A DNA stretch of 64,000 nt from Mytilus galloprovincialis (GCF_965363235.1 NC_134845.1:31560524-31624523); one strand, 5' to 3'. Positions 9,286 to 20,944 are shown, counted from the first letter of the stretch. The notes: generated by a model from the letters alone, not told the origin. Translations and numbers: made by a program.

Positions 9286-12200
9286 CTGTCAAATATAGGT
9301 TTGAAGGTCAAAACAATTCTACAGGACTACTTAACCGTGGTATACAAGCATACAACATTACACAAATTCTTCAATTTTGCACTTTAAGGTGCTGAATGTT
9401 TTAAGAGAGAAGAAATGTCATGATAAAAGAAGAAAAGTCACAAACTCTGATCGCCTATACATCTTCACTAGCCAAGGTTTAAGATCCAGTGCCAAGGGTT
9501 AGTCTCATGGTAAATAAAAATAATCATGAGGAGAAAAGTCCAAATATATTTCCATGAACTCAAAGGGGGTTGTATTTATCAAAAATACATCAAACTGTTC
9601 GAACTGGTGTAAATGCATGCAGAGTTACAGAAACACAACTACTTTTTATAGCAATCAATGATGCCATGCCTATGCGTTATGCTCTGTTGGTTTACAATCT
9701 GGAATAGACGAAATGCATTGTTGGTGTTGCATAAGATTGCTGATTATGAAAACTTATATTTTTTTATTATTTACCTAGCATGATATATCGTCTTGTGTGA
9801 CTTAAACCAAGACAGGTATATGACAGTTGCCAACAAGTAGTCCTTTCCGATTAATGACTATTGAATAGTAGTTTACTTCTGTTACCTTTATTTTAAACCA
9901 TATTCTTTCTTTTCGTGTCAGTATTGTGCAGAGTATTATTAATAATCTTTTTTGGAACATTTAATTGACGGACTTTAAACTTTCACAGTGCCAAACAAAC
10001 CGTCTTTTCATTTCAATTTTTTAACAGTTATTAACATTACTATTAAACTAACCATGCTGTTTAACGGGCTCTCCTAGAGGTTTACCGCCTATCAACACAA
10101 AACGACACAACTCTGGACTCTGGAAAAAACAGAACAGATTCATATATACACATGGAAAAAAGTATTGCAACACCTTGATTTTTTAAAATTTGAAAAATCA
10201 ACCTCTTTTTTTGGATGGAATATAATAAAATATTTGTATAATATTATTGAAACATAGTTTATGATAACATTGGCATTGAAACGAACAAAAAACGTTTGAA
10301 AAAAAAATGATTTATATAACCACAATTTTAATAACAAAATGAAATGTTTTTTGTACAAAAAATTGCATTTTACAACTTTTACTGTAGTCGAACCTTACAA
10401 TGTCAGACATTTCAAAATTAATCTTCAGATGACTGTTCACATCATGGTTGATCGTTATACGCCAAAGAATTAATACTTTGTGCGCAGCCTCCATTCAAAC
10501 GTCTTCTGATTCCTGCCAAAAATCGACTAATTTGTTGCTAAGGTAGCAGCAACCATTTCTGATGAAGAGCATTGTTTATTCCATGATGTGTTTGAACTGG
10601 GGTGTCCTTTCGCGCACGTTCCGCCCAATAGTGTTCCATATATGCTCGATATGGTTCAAATCCGGGCTACGATCCGTCCAAGGAAGATGAACCGAGTTCC
10701 ATTGGAACAATGGATCTTCCTCCACGATGCTAATTTTCAATTTTAGCGAGCTCTGCACTACATTGGATAAGGAAAACTGTGTGTCTGTTTGTAAGCAAAG
10801 GTCTCTGAAATGGTCTTATCGCACGATAACCAGTAGCGATGAGTCTATCACGAACAGTTCTTGTTAAAAAGCTCCTGTATACCCACCACTCTCATTTTTA
10901 GGATTGTATTGTATGAATGGGTTTCCTTCTGACCAACCTTCATTATGCTTGATTTTCCCTAGCAAATGGCATAGGGGGTCTTCTTTATCTCGAAAGGTCT
11001 TGAACATCGTTTATTGCCTTATTTTTAACTCAAAACGAATTATAGTGGAATGGTGATGACCAACAATACGTGCAGTTGTTACAGCGACATCCCTTCTTCT
11101 CTCATGCTGATAATATGCCATCTTGCTGCAGTTTAGAGTTGTCTAGGACCCATTACAAGGTGTCAATCACATAACTTTAAAAACTTTGTTATTTGAAGTG
11201 TTGAAAACAATGAGGATGAAAACATCTGTTTTGCTGTTTACGGGTACAGTAGCTGCATGTGCAGATAAAAACTTATCGACTCGATATTTATTGATTAAGC
11301 TCAGGTGATACTTAAATAATGTTTAAGTTGTTCTATTTTACCAAATTATATCACAAAAAAATAAAAAGTGTTTTTTTTATTTCAATTTCAATTTGGTGTT
11401 GCAATACTTTTTTCCATGTGTATATATTGTTTAACATTCTGTAATGGATATTGCTTCGCTGACCAAATAACAGCATGCCATTTAACAGCAGAATAGGAAG
11501 CTAGGATACTGGAGTAGGTTTCAAAAAATAACATACGACTAAGAATTATCTTAAATATACTGAATTGTTCATGACTTAAGCTCGATCTTAATCGTAAGAT
11601 TTTGTGAACCGACTCCAGATCTATAAAGTTTTCTATGGGATTTACTTTTAACTTTTTCAAACAAATCAAATGTTTGTTTATAATTTATTTCTTTTGAACA
11701 ACTTATAATTATTGTATTAATAAAAGTTTCTAAAATTGTGTATGATCATGAATATTATTAAACTTATATCACGCCTACCTTGTTTTCAACTCTAATCCCA
11801 TCGCCATTTTGATCTAAAACAAGTGTATAGTGAGCTTCATGTTGTTTGGCAGCTGAACCCTCACCTATAGAAATATACAAGCTCTTTCAGTTTGCCATTG
11901 AATCCAAACAATTTCTATAGAAGTTTTACTTCTATCTTTTTTTACTTAGGTGCCTATATTTGATAATACTACGAACAGAAAAGTTGGCAATTATATTCCT
12001 TACAAATAAAATCATTTAAGATGTCAGAATTGAAATTTTGTATTTGCGTCAGAAGCGCATTGCATCTACAAAAGACTCATCAGTGACGCTCAAAACAAAA
12101 AACATTAAAAAGGCCAAATAAAGTACGAAGTTGAAGAGCATTAAGGACCTAGCTAACATTCCTAAAAATTTAGCCAAAATACAGCTTGGGTAATACATAT

Positions 12201-15200
12201 ATTCCTTAAGTAGAAAAGCATTAGTAAAATAAATACTGAGAATAAAATAGTAAAGAGTAAAATAACAAAAATACCGAACTTCAAGGGAAATTCAAATTGG
12301 AAGGTTCCTTATCACATGACAAAATAAAAAGTTCACAGGATAGAAAACAACTGTCATATTTATTTATTATATTCTCAAAATTAAACAAATATAAATCCCA
12401 GCGTAGTTAATGTTGTATTCATAAAACAGTTAAATAGCTATCAAAAGATGTCAGGATTTATATATGTCTTACCAAACGTTGCCTTCCCAGATAAAGTATA
12501 TATAAAACTATTCCACCCTTGAGGTATAGGTTGATTAAGAACAGCTCCTTGTTCTAGCTGGAAGTCTAAGTACATTGTTGGTGTTCTTGTGTAAACAGGG
12601 GACTAAAATATAAAATATCAATTAAAGAGTACAGCTAGCATTTTGGTATCTGGTATTTTTGTATAAACAAGAGATTTAAAAAAAAATGCATAACGTAATG
12701 TTGGTGTAAATATGGAACAAACTAAAAAGTCAAATACCTTTACTGCTTTGATTGGGTAAATGGGTTCTGTTTTTATTTGTAAATGTTTTCAAGCTGAATT
12801 GCACTTTTTTTCTGACATCTACATTCACAAATTAGAGGCAACTGTAGTCTCTTGATATTTAAATATTGTAAATGCATTAAGAAGATATAAATCAAGTAAA
12901 CAGAAAAAAAATTATGAAATCACATGCATTAGTTCCAAAAGGAGCGAGACTTTGATAATTCATACCGTTTATTTATTCACTGACTGACAATTCATCATTG
13001 TAGAGATACATTTAGATGTTGAATCAATGGACGAAAAAGGACAAAACAGGATTGTATGTATTTTTATAATATGTATGTTCTCTAAAATAAAATGCTATGG
13101 ATGGAGACTTCTGAGATGATACCATTCTGCAAGGATTTTCTCTTAAAGTTTGTTCTATATACATTGTATGATTTTCTTTTTGAACATAATACAATGGTTA
13201 CACCAACCTTAATTCCTAATGATTCTCCAGCTATGACCTTGACATGGACACCATTTTGTTTTGTCTTAGGAATGTCCTTGTCTAACAATTCTTGATAGGC
13301 AGGTGCTGTCATTTTATCTTTACTTGCCAGGTTAACCCACAACTGTAGTCCATGAGCTTGTTCTGTACCATGGGGCATCTCACAATGTACAATCCCACGA
13401 CCTGCTGTCATCCACTGTTAAACGATGTACAACATATATTTTGTATTGTTGAAAATATAAAAAAAATAGCAACATTTCGAAGAATCATTGATGATTCAAA
13501 TATGCTGTATAAAATGAGTTCACTGACCAAAGCCAATTAACTGTAAAAAAAAATTAGATAGATATGGTGACAATTTAAGTTTATGAATAATGTAAATTAA
13601 GAAATTATTGCGTGCATTTATTATTGCGATCATATCAGATTGTTATCTAATTTTATTCAGAGACGGCAAAATATGTTATTTTTATTTTGTCAGTGTCGGG
13701 AAAATACCCACTGAACAATAATCTCGGGAATATTTGATGGGACCTCGCTACAAATACTCTCAACTGTTGTCCTTCATTATATAGTGTAGTATTCACTGTA
13801 AAAGTAGTAAAGTACCTGTAAATCACCAGGATGTATTGTCCCTTTGTGTCCACAAAAATCTTCATGTGTCACTCCACCCTCTAAAACATAGGTCACCTGC
13901 AAATGATAATAAACATTGGCTATTAAATGTCCAGAAGCAAGTAAATTGCATTTACAAAACGAGACTAGTCTTTGCTTTTGAGTCTACATGCGGAAAATTA
14001 GCAATTTATAATTTTCAAATGTTCGTGTTAACCTTTCCAGGATCAAACCCACAACCTCCCGCACCCAAGGCTAGCATGCTACCATTAGACCACCGATGAT
14101 GTGTACCAAAATTGAACTATTGAACAGTATCATGACTTTACGTCATACCTCACTGACAACCATTAGAACAGTGCAGACAGACTATTAATGATAGAACTGT
14201 AACTACTGTTCAATATATATTTAGTCACAAACCGCTTCCAAGTTGGTGGTCTTGTGGTGGAATGCTTGCCCTAAAAGAGAGAAGTCGTGGATTTGATCCC
14301 CAGCAGGTCAAACCACAGACTGTAATATTGGTATTTGCTGCTTTTCCGGAATTATGTATCTGGGTAGTATGACATATCTTCATGTTGACTGTTACATGTT
14401 TACCTTGTAAAACAGTGGCGGATTCAGGGGGGACGTAGAGGGCGTACGCCCCCCTTTTACTTGCACTTTTTAAATTATTTTACGTGATTAAAAAATTTCG
14501 CCTCGATCCGTTCGGCGAGAAAATATAATCTACGACCTCCATTCGAAAATCCTGGATCCGCCCCTGTGAACTATCACATTTCAAATGAAGCTCACACAGT
14601 CAGCATATCAATGTAAAATTCTTATCACCAATTTATCCAGTTATATCTATATATTTAACTAGTATCACCCATTTTGAACATGGTTATCGTAGAGCGTCTT
14701 GGACCTATATTAAGGTATGATATGGGCAAGAAGGTGAATTTGAGCTTGTGTTTTTTTTTTCATTTCTTAAAAATCTTTAACTCTATAGCCAAATTGCCCG
14801 GTTCTCTTTTCTTTTAGAATAATGTATTATGAAACTTTGGACCAACATCAAATTGAAATTACAAAAAAAAAACGATGTATGAAAACATTGAAATAATGAC
14901 TGGCAATCATCTTATTTCAATTAAAACATTGATGCATTTTACGTTACGTGTTACCAAGTATATATCATACATTCATAGTTGAGCTTTCTTTGCTTATAAT
15001 CATATGAATGTTTGCATAATATAAAACATACCGTTTCAAATCCTCTGTGTGGATGGTCAGGAAAGCCAGCAGGGGCTTTAACTCTAAAATCATCAAGTAA
15101 TAGGAATGGATCAAAGTTACGAAGCTGAAAGAAGAATATATACATTTATTTTTAAAATGGCCAAATTATAAGCAATTCCAATGCTTTTTTATCAGACTAC

Positions 15201-15758
15201 AAAAATCTTTAAGTATATATACATGTATTAAATAAAAATTTTAATTCGTTTCATCAAAAAATGTTTTGGACAAAAGTTCAGCTTACATCAAAACTGTATA
15301 GCAGTCTCTGTTCAACTCCTGACTGTGTCATTATCCCTCCTAATCATACCACCTCCTTATACGAATAAACTTATTTTGGTTCTTACTCTCACCTAAGAAT
15401 ATGCTCTGCTTACACACAAGATAACTATGACCTGGGCCCTCTAACTCTTACCTAATATACTTTCTACACGTACAGTCACGTTACAGTCACTTTATCATAA
15501 TTCGGCTTCTACTCCTCCATATTTGCTTTCCTCAATATCTAATAGTCATCATTTCACAACTAACTACCTTAAGCATCTTATGACCCTGGACTCTACAGAC
15601 TAATTAAGTCTTACTTCGTTACATCCCTAGGCTCTGTTTGCCCATGGCTTCTTGTTAATTATTACCTGATTACCTCCTACACTCCTCCTGACTTTGGCTC
15701 CTACTCCCTCATCCTGTTCTTTGTTTTGTATAGCCTGTTTTACATTTCTGGATGGCAT
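9167..15758 (-). CDS. PIR: Pirin, eight coding exons (isoform with proximal last exon)
   Basis: Joined exons, 5' to 3' on the minus strand: 15758-15666, 15124-15032, 13896-13816, 13414-13208, 12602-12473, 11864-11779, 10119-10053, 9285-9167. All junctions are GT-AG and in phase, giving 291 residues against about 290 in vertebrate pirin. Pirin is a bicupin iron protein, known in mammals as a nuclear cofactor of NF-kappaB and NFI with quercetinase activity in some members. The N-terminal cupin shows HPHRGFET (His55, His57) and AGRGIVHCEMP (His99, Glu101), matching the four Fe ligands of the family. EGVGAKVRRS and GLQLWVNL are also pirin signatures. ATG 15756-15758 was chosen because the N-terminus then aligns with the vertebrate one almost without gaps. 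A 5' UTR acceptor may lie just upstream (exon start 15766). The promoter was not located. Confidence 0.93.
9463..9491. repeat. Half-copy of the 40.75-kb palindromic repeat
   Basis: CTTCACTAGCCAAGG followed by TTTAAGATCCA matches one arm of the palindrome at 40752-40835 with a few changes. It shows that the arm sequence is dispersed in this genome. It lies in the intron upstream of pirin exon 8a. Confidence 0.5.
10053..10119 (-). CDS. PIR: Pirin exon 7
   Basis: Reads SPELCRFVLIGGKPLGEPVK, then QH, and leaves one base (G) for the next exon. This is the conserved FVLI.G.PL.EPV segment of the second cupin. The donor (CATG/GTTAGT) can join either last exon in frame. Confidence 0.92.
10149..11420 (-). 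mobile_element. Tc1/mariner-like element, internally deleted
   Basis: The element is 1272 bp with perfect 26-bp inverted ends (10149-10174 and 11395-11420, starting CACATGGAAAAAAG), each flanked by TA, the mariner target site. Minus-strand remnants include an N-terminal helix-turn-helix segment ending ARIVGHHHSTI near 11040, a TVRDRLI-like stretch near 10840, and the C-terminal catalytic neighbourhood TDRSPDLNHIEHIWN near 10640. The middle of the transposase, which should hold the first two catalytic Asp, is missing, and stops and frameshifts are present. It is non-autonomous and sits in pirin intron 6 in the gene's orientation. Intact termini suggest it could once have been moved in trans. 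Confidence 0.9.
11779..11864 (-). CDS. PIR: Pirin exon 6
   Basis: With the split Gly codon it reads GEGSAAKQHEAHYTLVLDQN, then GDGIRVENK. It aligns with the vertebrate HHTAVLGEGDSVQVENK region of the second cupin. Donor AACAAG/GTAGGC. Confidence 0.92.
12046..12149. repeat. Second copy of the ACTCATCAGTGACGCTC repeat
   Basis: It matches 7581-7680 through CTACAAAAGACTCATCAGTG, AAGTACGAAGTTGAAGAG and the closing AAGGACC. It lies in pirin intron 5. Confidence 0.75.
12262..12345. repeat. Fragment of the 6.7-kb / 16.0-kb dispersed repeat
   Basis: ACAAAAATACCGAACTTCAA, then GGGAAATTCAAATTGGAAGG, matches the copies at 6735 and 15945. It lies in pirin intron 5. Confidence 0.6.
12473..12602 (-). CDS. 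PIR: Pirin exon 5
   Basis: Reads SPVYTRTPTMYLDFQLEQGA, then VLNQPIPQGWNSFIYTLSGK and ATF, leaving one base for exon 6. The P.P.GW.SFIYT.SG motif is a hallmark of the pirin C-terminal cupin. Confidence 0.92.
13208..13414 (-). CDS. PIR: Pirin exon 4 (metal ligands His99, Glu101)
   Basis: 69 codons from WMTAGRGIVHCEMPHGTEQA to VIAGESLGIK. It holds two of the four iron ligands (HCE) and the GLQLWVNL strand. Acceptor TCGTTTAACAG; donor AAG/GTTGGT. Confidence 0.95.
13816..13896 (-). CDS. PIR: Pirin exon 3
   Basis: 27 codons: VTYVLEGGVTHEDFCGHKGT, then IHPGDLQ. The HEDF.GH.G...PGDLQ segment is conserved in pirins. Donor CAG/GTACTT. Confidence 0.94.
14036..14097 (-). repeat. tRNA-derived SINE head, minus orientation
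   Basis: On the minus strand GGTGGTCTAATGGTAGCATG is an A-box-like tRNA start, and about 30 bases on GTTGTGGGTTTGATCCTGG is a good B box. It lies in pirin intron 2, head to head with the SINE at 14243. Confidence 0.7.
14243..14345 (+). repeat. tRNA-derived SINE, plus orientation
   Basis: TTGGTGGTCTTGTGGTGGAA (A-box region) and GTCGTGGATTTGATCCCCAG (B-box region, 14285-14304) have tRNA spacing. It resembles the minus-strand SINE 150 bases away but with a different anticodon-arm region, so the two inserted independently or belong to subfamilies. Confidence 0.75.
14413..14566. mobile_element. Short MITE with CAGTGGCGGAT / ATCCGCCCCTG ends
   Basis: The left end CAGTGGCGGATTCAGG is inversely matched by CCTGGATCCGCCCCTG at the right, with 154 bp between outer ends. 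A related copy is at 34953-35120. The ends resemble those of hAT-like MITEs, but I could not make out an 8-bp target duplication here. It lies in pirin intron 2. Confidence 0.75.
15032..15124 (-). CDS. PIR: Pirin exon 2 (metal ligands His55, His57)
   Basis: 31 codons from LRNFDPFLLLDDFRVKAPAG to FPDHPHRGFET. It carries the HPHRGFET metal-binding signature. Acceptor TTCTTTCAG; donor GAAACG/GTATGT. Confidence 0.95.
15666..15758 (-). CDS. PIR: Pirin exon 1, start codon
   Basis: 31 codons from MPSRNVKQAI through EGVGAKVRRSVGGNQ, with donor CAG/GTAATA. Length and the EGVGA.VRRS motif place the ATG one residue from the vertebrate start. The frame stays open upstream to 15920, but there it does not look like pirin. 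An acceptor ACTGCAG eight bases before the ATG may start this exon at 15766. Confidence 0.88.
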
Positions 15759-15944
15759 ATTGTTATCTGCAGTGCCAAGTAAACAAATATCAGTTCTGGG
15801 CTTGTCAAAAAGCAGTTTCGAACTAGATCTGTTGATGAAGAAGGTACCCTCTATCAACTGTCCAAAATGTGTGACTATGAGGAAAACTGATGCCCAATTA
15901 TGTATACGTTGGTGTACCATTCAACCTATGTAAAATATAAATTT

Positions 15945-16140
15945 AAAAAAAATACTGAACTCCTAGGGAAATTCAAGGCGGAAAGTCCCTAATCAAATGG
16001 CAAAATCAAAGATAAAACACATCAAACGAATGGATAACAATATTCCTGACTTGGTACAGGTATTTTCTTATGTAGAAAATGGTGGATTGAACCTGGTGAA
16101 AAGATATACCATGCAGTTTATAGCCCACTTAACCATGTTA
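15945..16140. repeat. Copy of the 6.7-kb dispersed repeat
   Basis: ACTGAACTCCTAGGGAAATT, then GGAAAGTCCCTAATCAAATG and TATTTTCTTATGTAGAAAAT, match the 6735-6905 copy in the same orientation. It lies just upstream of pirin exon 1. Confidence 0.7.
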
Positions 16141-16429
16141 AATACTTGTTAACCCTTCAGTGACTATCGTTTTTTTTAAAGCCATTATTGTTTATCATTA
16201 AAGGAAGATCATCGGATTGACCACCAATTATTGGTTGTTTTAACTCAAACTTAATTCAATGGTGTACATGTACTATTATGACATTACATTCTTGATTGTA
16301 TGTAGGTAAAAATCTCATTAGAGATTAGCAGAGGTGTTGGTAACATTTCAATCGTAACTATTTTGGTGTATTCGATTATTTGGCAATTTCATAGAATTAC
16401 CACTGAAACGTGTGTCGTCTCATATAGCA

Positions 16430-17185
16430 GAACAGGTACAGACTAAAGTAAAGAAAAGTAAAGCAAGCTTATGTAACGACCTTTATTGTATACTCAAATT
16501 TAGCAGTGTTATCAGAGGTTGCAAGATTTCCTCTATATTTTTCTGTCATTATATCTATGGTAAAATATGTACACAGGCTTAAAAAGTTGGACAAAGGGTT
16601 ACTTTATGATGCTTAATATGTTTGTAATAAAATTTTAGATGCAGAAAACATTAATTGTAGGTATTCATCTATGAAATATGTACTTCAATCACTTGATATA
16701 CAAAATTTAGATACAAAGCTCAATAAATTAATTAAATTTGTAAAAGGTAAACTTTGTAATAGTTTCAAAACATTTTGGTTGGTCAAAAGATCTGAAACCT
16801 TATCACAAGGTAATAGTAAATTAGAAAATTATTTCAACCTCAAGACTGACTTTGTAAAGGAGGCTTGAGAAAGATAGATATAGTAAAAAATATATAGAGA
16901 GAACTCAACGTCTATGTCATCACTGCTTATCACATGGATCAAATTCTATTGAAGATGAGACCCATTTTACAGTAAATTGTCCATTATATGATGAACAGAG
17001 GAAACCATTATTTGATAAAGTTATCACTTTTTGTACTAATTTTAAAGAACTACCTAATGATAAGAAATATTTCTGGCTGTTCACAAATGAGCATTTACCA
17101 ACTCTCATGTGCCTAGGAAATTACATTATTAAAGGTTTAGAAATAAGATCCAAATGTAAACAAAATTTTGAAATAATATAATATT
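16430..17185 (+). pseudogene. LINE (non-LTR retrotransposon) ORF2 C-terminal remnant
   Basis: Conceptual translation shows a typical end of a non-LTR reverse-transcriptase polyprotein. Around 16515-16610 ARFPLYFSVIISMVKYVHRL is followed by a KKLDKGLLYDA stretch. At 16671-16868 comes an open segment ending LKTDFVKEA. After frame damage there is a Cys/His-rich segment at about 16916-16990 (CHHCLSHGSNSIEDETHFTV, then NCPLYDEQR), as in the CHC/HC tail of many LINEs. Stops and shifts make it dead. The polymerase palm is absent, so this is a 5'-truncated copy. Confidence 0.8.
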
Positions 17186-17486
17186 TTATTGTTATAACAT
17201 TTTAATATAATAGTTATATAAAACACATGTTGTGTTAGGCTATGATCCTGTCCATAATGTTATAGTATGGTATTAGTTTTCTGTTTTGCTTTTTCCAATC
17301 ATATTGTGTTGTAAAATGATGCCCTTTATGGGTTCTTGATTAGATTAATAAAATTCTTATCTTATACTATGCCGACCCCATAATAAAGCTTATTTACTCA
17401 ATTATGTCTTTATATTATTTTTTATTTGCATGTTTTGTCTTAACATTTACTGCATGCCATCAATCATATGCACCTATAGACCGAGG

Positions 17487-17526
17487 CAAGGATTTGTATA
17501 GTAAGATCTTATTATACAAATCCTTG
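17487..17526. repeat. 40-bp near-perfect palindrome
   Basis: CAAGGATTTGTATAGTAAGA pairs with TCTTATTATACAAATCCTTG, with a single mispaired position. The shape suggests a cruciform-forming or MITE-core repeat. Confidence 0.8.
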
Positions 17527-17529
17527 ACC

Positions 17530-18580
17530 AAGGCTACAGTTATTTAGTACCTATGTTCAAAACTCGTATATCGATATAATATTCTTTTTAGACATTCTTG
17601 ATAAAACCCTGTTCACAAAGATCATTTCTAAATTGTGAATCATAAAATATCGATGTTCTAACCTTAAATTTGATGTAATAAAACTTACATATATTTTTTC
17701 CGTTTAAAGAAATTGAGTTAGTTCCCTTTAGCCACAGGTTATCCGTTCGATATAAATAAACTTCAAATTATCTCATCTCAAATGTCTGAAATGACCTGAG
17801 AACCAATATACTTCAAAATGACTGGACTTACTAGATGTTGTTGAGAAAAATGATATCCTCCACATGTACAAAATACATGATCCCAGTTGCCTTTATATTT
17901 TGTTTCTAATTAAAAACAGGTTCTTACTTTGACGATATAAAATAGAACTTTTAAATGACTAAGCACTTAATATTTGCTTAGTAATAAACGCATGCAATTA
18001 TACTATATACATGTATTCAATTAGACTAATCACATCTTAAGTTAAGACTTACCATTTATCTTTTAGAAATCAATATATTCTGTTCCTAAGTGAAAATAGC
18101 CGCTCGCTCAGTTTGTTAGTAAACATGAATCTATGGGAGCTAACTCTTGTTACTTAAAATACTCTATAAATTATTGGTCGTATTATGTAAGTGCAAAAAC
18201 TAGCAAAAAATAATATGACATCATTAGACACAAATCTGTTTCTGATCACTCAATAATGACTTTTTCAAAACTCATATTTTATATTCCATCTGTATTGTGT
18301 GTGTATCTGGGATAAATTATATTTCGTCTTGAAAATGCATGAAACATTTGCCACTGGACGTACTAAAGCAAGCAAATATCAACCAATAAATTAAAAATAT
18401 GTTATTTACGGCAGAAATTAAAATAGAACATCAAGTTCTTGAAAATTCTTATTCATATTTTTTAGTATTTTCAACAATTGTCTTCTATGTGCTACCAATC
18501 AATCAGATTCAGTGGTTTTTTTTGACAAAGATGATCACCTCTTATACAATGGTTCAATGTCTGGACTTAATTTAAAAAAA
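17530..18580. other. Unassigned DNA upstream of pirin
   Basis: No coding exon recognised. A 5' UTR exon or promoter of pirin could lie here, but no convincing signal was found. Confidence 0.35.
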
Positions 18581-18581
18581 A

Positions 18582-18784
<203 letters not shown>

Positions 18785-19004
18785 GGAAAAATTTGTCAAT
18801 TGATCCCCTATAGGAGTTATAATCCATGAAAGACATTTTTAAGGCTCACACAATCTGTAGCTACTTGTCCACAATCCTTGCCCTGTAGCCCAATTAAATG
18901 CACCAAAACTCTAACTATGCTATTTCCTGGTTTTTTTTTCTCTGTTGATATTCAAAACTACTAGAGTTCTGTTTTTTTCATCGTGGTAGTTTTTTTTATC
19001 AGTT

Positions 19005-19292
19005 TAGATGTCTCACCTAGGTGCATTACGTTTTCCGGTTTGTACATCCGTTCGTTCGTTCGTCCCTTCGTCCGACCGTCTGTCTCGTTTCAGGTTATTT
19101 TTTTTTTGTCAAAGTAATTTTTATGAAGTTGAAGTCCAATCAACTTGAAACTTAGTATAGATGTTTCCTATGATATGATCTTTCTAATTTTAATGCCAAA
19201 TTAGAGCTTTAATACCAGTTTCACGGTCCTTTGAACATAGAAAATGATATTGCGAGTGGGGCATCCGTGTACTATGTACACATTCTTGTTTT
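19005..19292 (+). repeat. Dispersed repeat with TCTCACCTAGGTGCATTACG start
   Basis: It opens with a short inverted pair (CACCTAGGTG), includes a GTTCG-type run (CCGTTCGTTCGTTCGTCCC), and ends near GTGTACTATGTACACATTC, itself an inverted pair. I know this family from bivalve sequence; only one clear copy is in the window. Confidence 0.55.
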
Positions 19293-19529
19293 TATATAAA
19301 TAGATGTGGTACCAAAGACCAAAAACATGGATACAACAACTACAGATCTCCATTCAGTCTTCAACAATAACATAATCCGTATATATACTGTATATATAAT
19401 TTATGATATTTAAGGCCCTTTCGGTTATAATATTTGATGGGTTTAAAAAAAAATATTGTTGTTTGTTTTATTTAAAGGGAATCAAAAGCTAACCCTATTT
19501 TGTTGTGTCCTCGATGGCTTTGATAAGAG

Positions 19530-19650
19530 ATCTTTGGTCATTGTCGAAGGCCGTACAGTACCTATAGTTGGTTGTTAATTTCTGTTTCATTTTGACTCTT
19601 GTGGCGAGTTGTCTCATTGGCAATCATACCACATCTTTTTATTTATAAAT
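19530..19650 (+). repeat. Common mussel repeat unit R1, plus copy
   Basis: Contains the family core: TGGTCATTGTCGAAGGCCGT, then GTTGTTAATTTCTGT, then GAGTTGTCTCATTGGCAATC and ATACCACATCTT. The same order recurs at 32632, 35965, 42394, 46620 and 46900 (plus) and 20780, 30768, 39175 and 63035 (minus). Confidence 0.85.
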
Positions 19651-20775
19651 ATAGCAATGGATTTCTATGAATAACCTGTTTTTGATAGAAAAGGTACCAA
19701 ATTTTTCACTAAATATAATATCCTCGGCCACCAAGGAACTGTATGATTGAGATGAGCACCTGCCATTGTGAGAACATTGTTTAACACTTCCTTTGTGAAG
19801 CAAGGTTAAAAGATTAACAATGTAATATTCACTTAACATTTCTTTAACTCAAATTCAATAAAAATTAAACACCTTAAAATGTGAATAGTACGTTTGAAGT
19901 TTATTTCTTTTTTTTTGTTGTAAATAAGACGGTGACAAGAATCTGTCTCTAATATTAAGTATATAATGACTTGTAAAAACGTTGAATATTGTTGTAGATT
20001 TGATATCTTAGGGTGTTAAAACAACACAGTCATAAATGTAACAAAAATGATTGTTTGAGAATTTGAACTAACATACCAAGTCATACCTACCATGCTTCAG
20101 TTGATATAATAATAAACCATCGCACCTGATTTGACCATAAACTGGCCAACAATATATCGTGAAATTAGACTCTTTTATTTACTATTTTGTGAATTGAATG
20201 TGTATGTACGGGACGGGTTCTAATGACGGATACCGTGGGGTAATGTTGTGGCTATCTACCTTAATGAAATTGTTTCCATTATATTGAAACAAGATGACAT
20301 TTTGTCAAAACTGTCAGAAAATCTAATTTACCTACGACCTTTTTGACAATAATGAGTTTTTGGATCATTTAATTTTAGTTTTATCTATTTATCTTCATTT
20401 TTAGTCCTTTATTATCCGGTTTATTATTGAAACCTTGTGAGAAATTTGATACCATTTTCATTAAAGGAACTGATATAAGGTCACAAGAATTTAATTCCCT
20501 TACAAAATGTTTCATAAAATTTGCACCAGGGGTGACACTTGGCATTTAAAAAAAGACATTTCATATACAATTTGTACACCGGCGGTAGGCTAAAGTGTTC
20601 AGCGACTATGATAAGTTGTCGGACAGACTTGGAACCAGATTTTCGATCATTTTCATGTGTATCCTTATATCTTTCAATTCTGCATATTGTAAATCAAGAA
20701 AAGAGTACTATGTTATTCCGCACCCCCTATTGGTCCTTATTCATTAATTGTTTTATAGCTTATATACATATAAAA
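19651..20775. other. Unassigned AT-rich DNA
   Basis: No recognisable gene. A stretch near 20540-20790 stays open for 84 codons but shows no family motif and runs into the R1 repeat. Confidence 0.4.
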
Positions 20776-20779
20776 AAAG

Positions 20780-20940
20780 AAGATGTGGTATGATTGCCAA
20801 TGAGACAACTCTCCACAAGAAACCAAAATGACACAGAAATCAACAACTATAGGTCACCGTACGGCCTTCAATAATCAGCAAAGCCCATACCGCATAGTCA
20901 GCTATAAAAGGCCCCGAAATGACAATGTAAAACATGCTTA
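20780..20940 (-). repeat. R1 repeat, minus copy
   Basis: AAGAAGATGTGGTATGATTG, then CCAATGAGACAACTCTCCAC, CGTACGGCCTTCAATAATCA and GGCCCCGAAATGACAATG. It is one of the longest copies, including the 5' GGCCCC part. Confidence 0.85.
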
Positions 20941-20944
20941 TTAT

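Noticed and set aside
15759..15920. In-frame upstream extension of pirin exon 1
   Set aside because: The frame is open but lacks pirin similarity, and the ATG at 15758 aligns with the known N-terminus; probably 5' UTR or intron.
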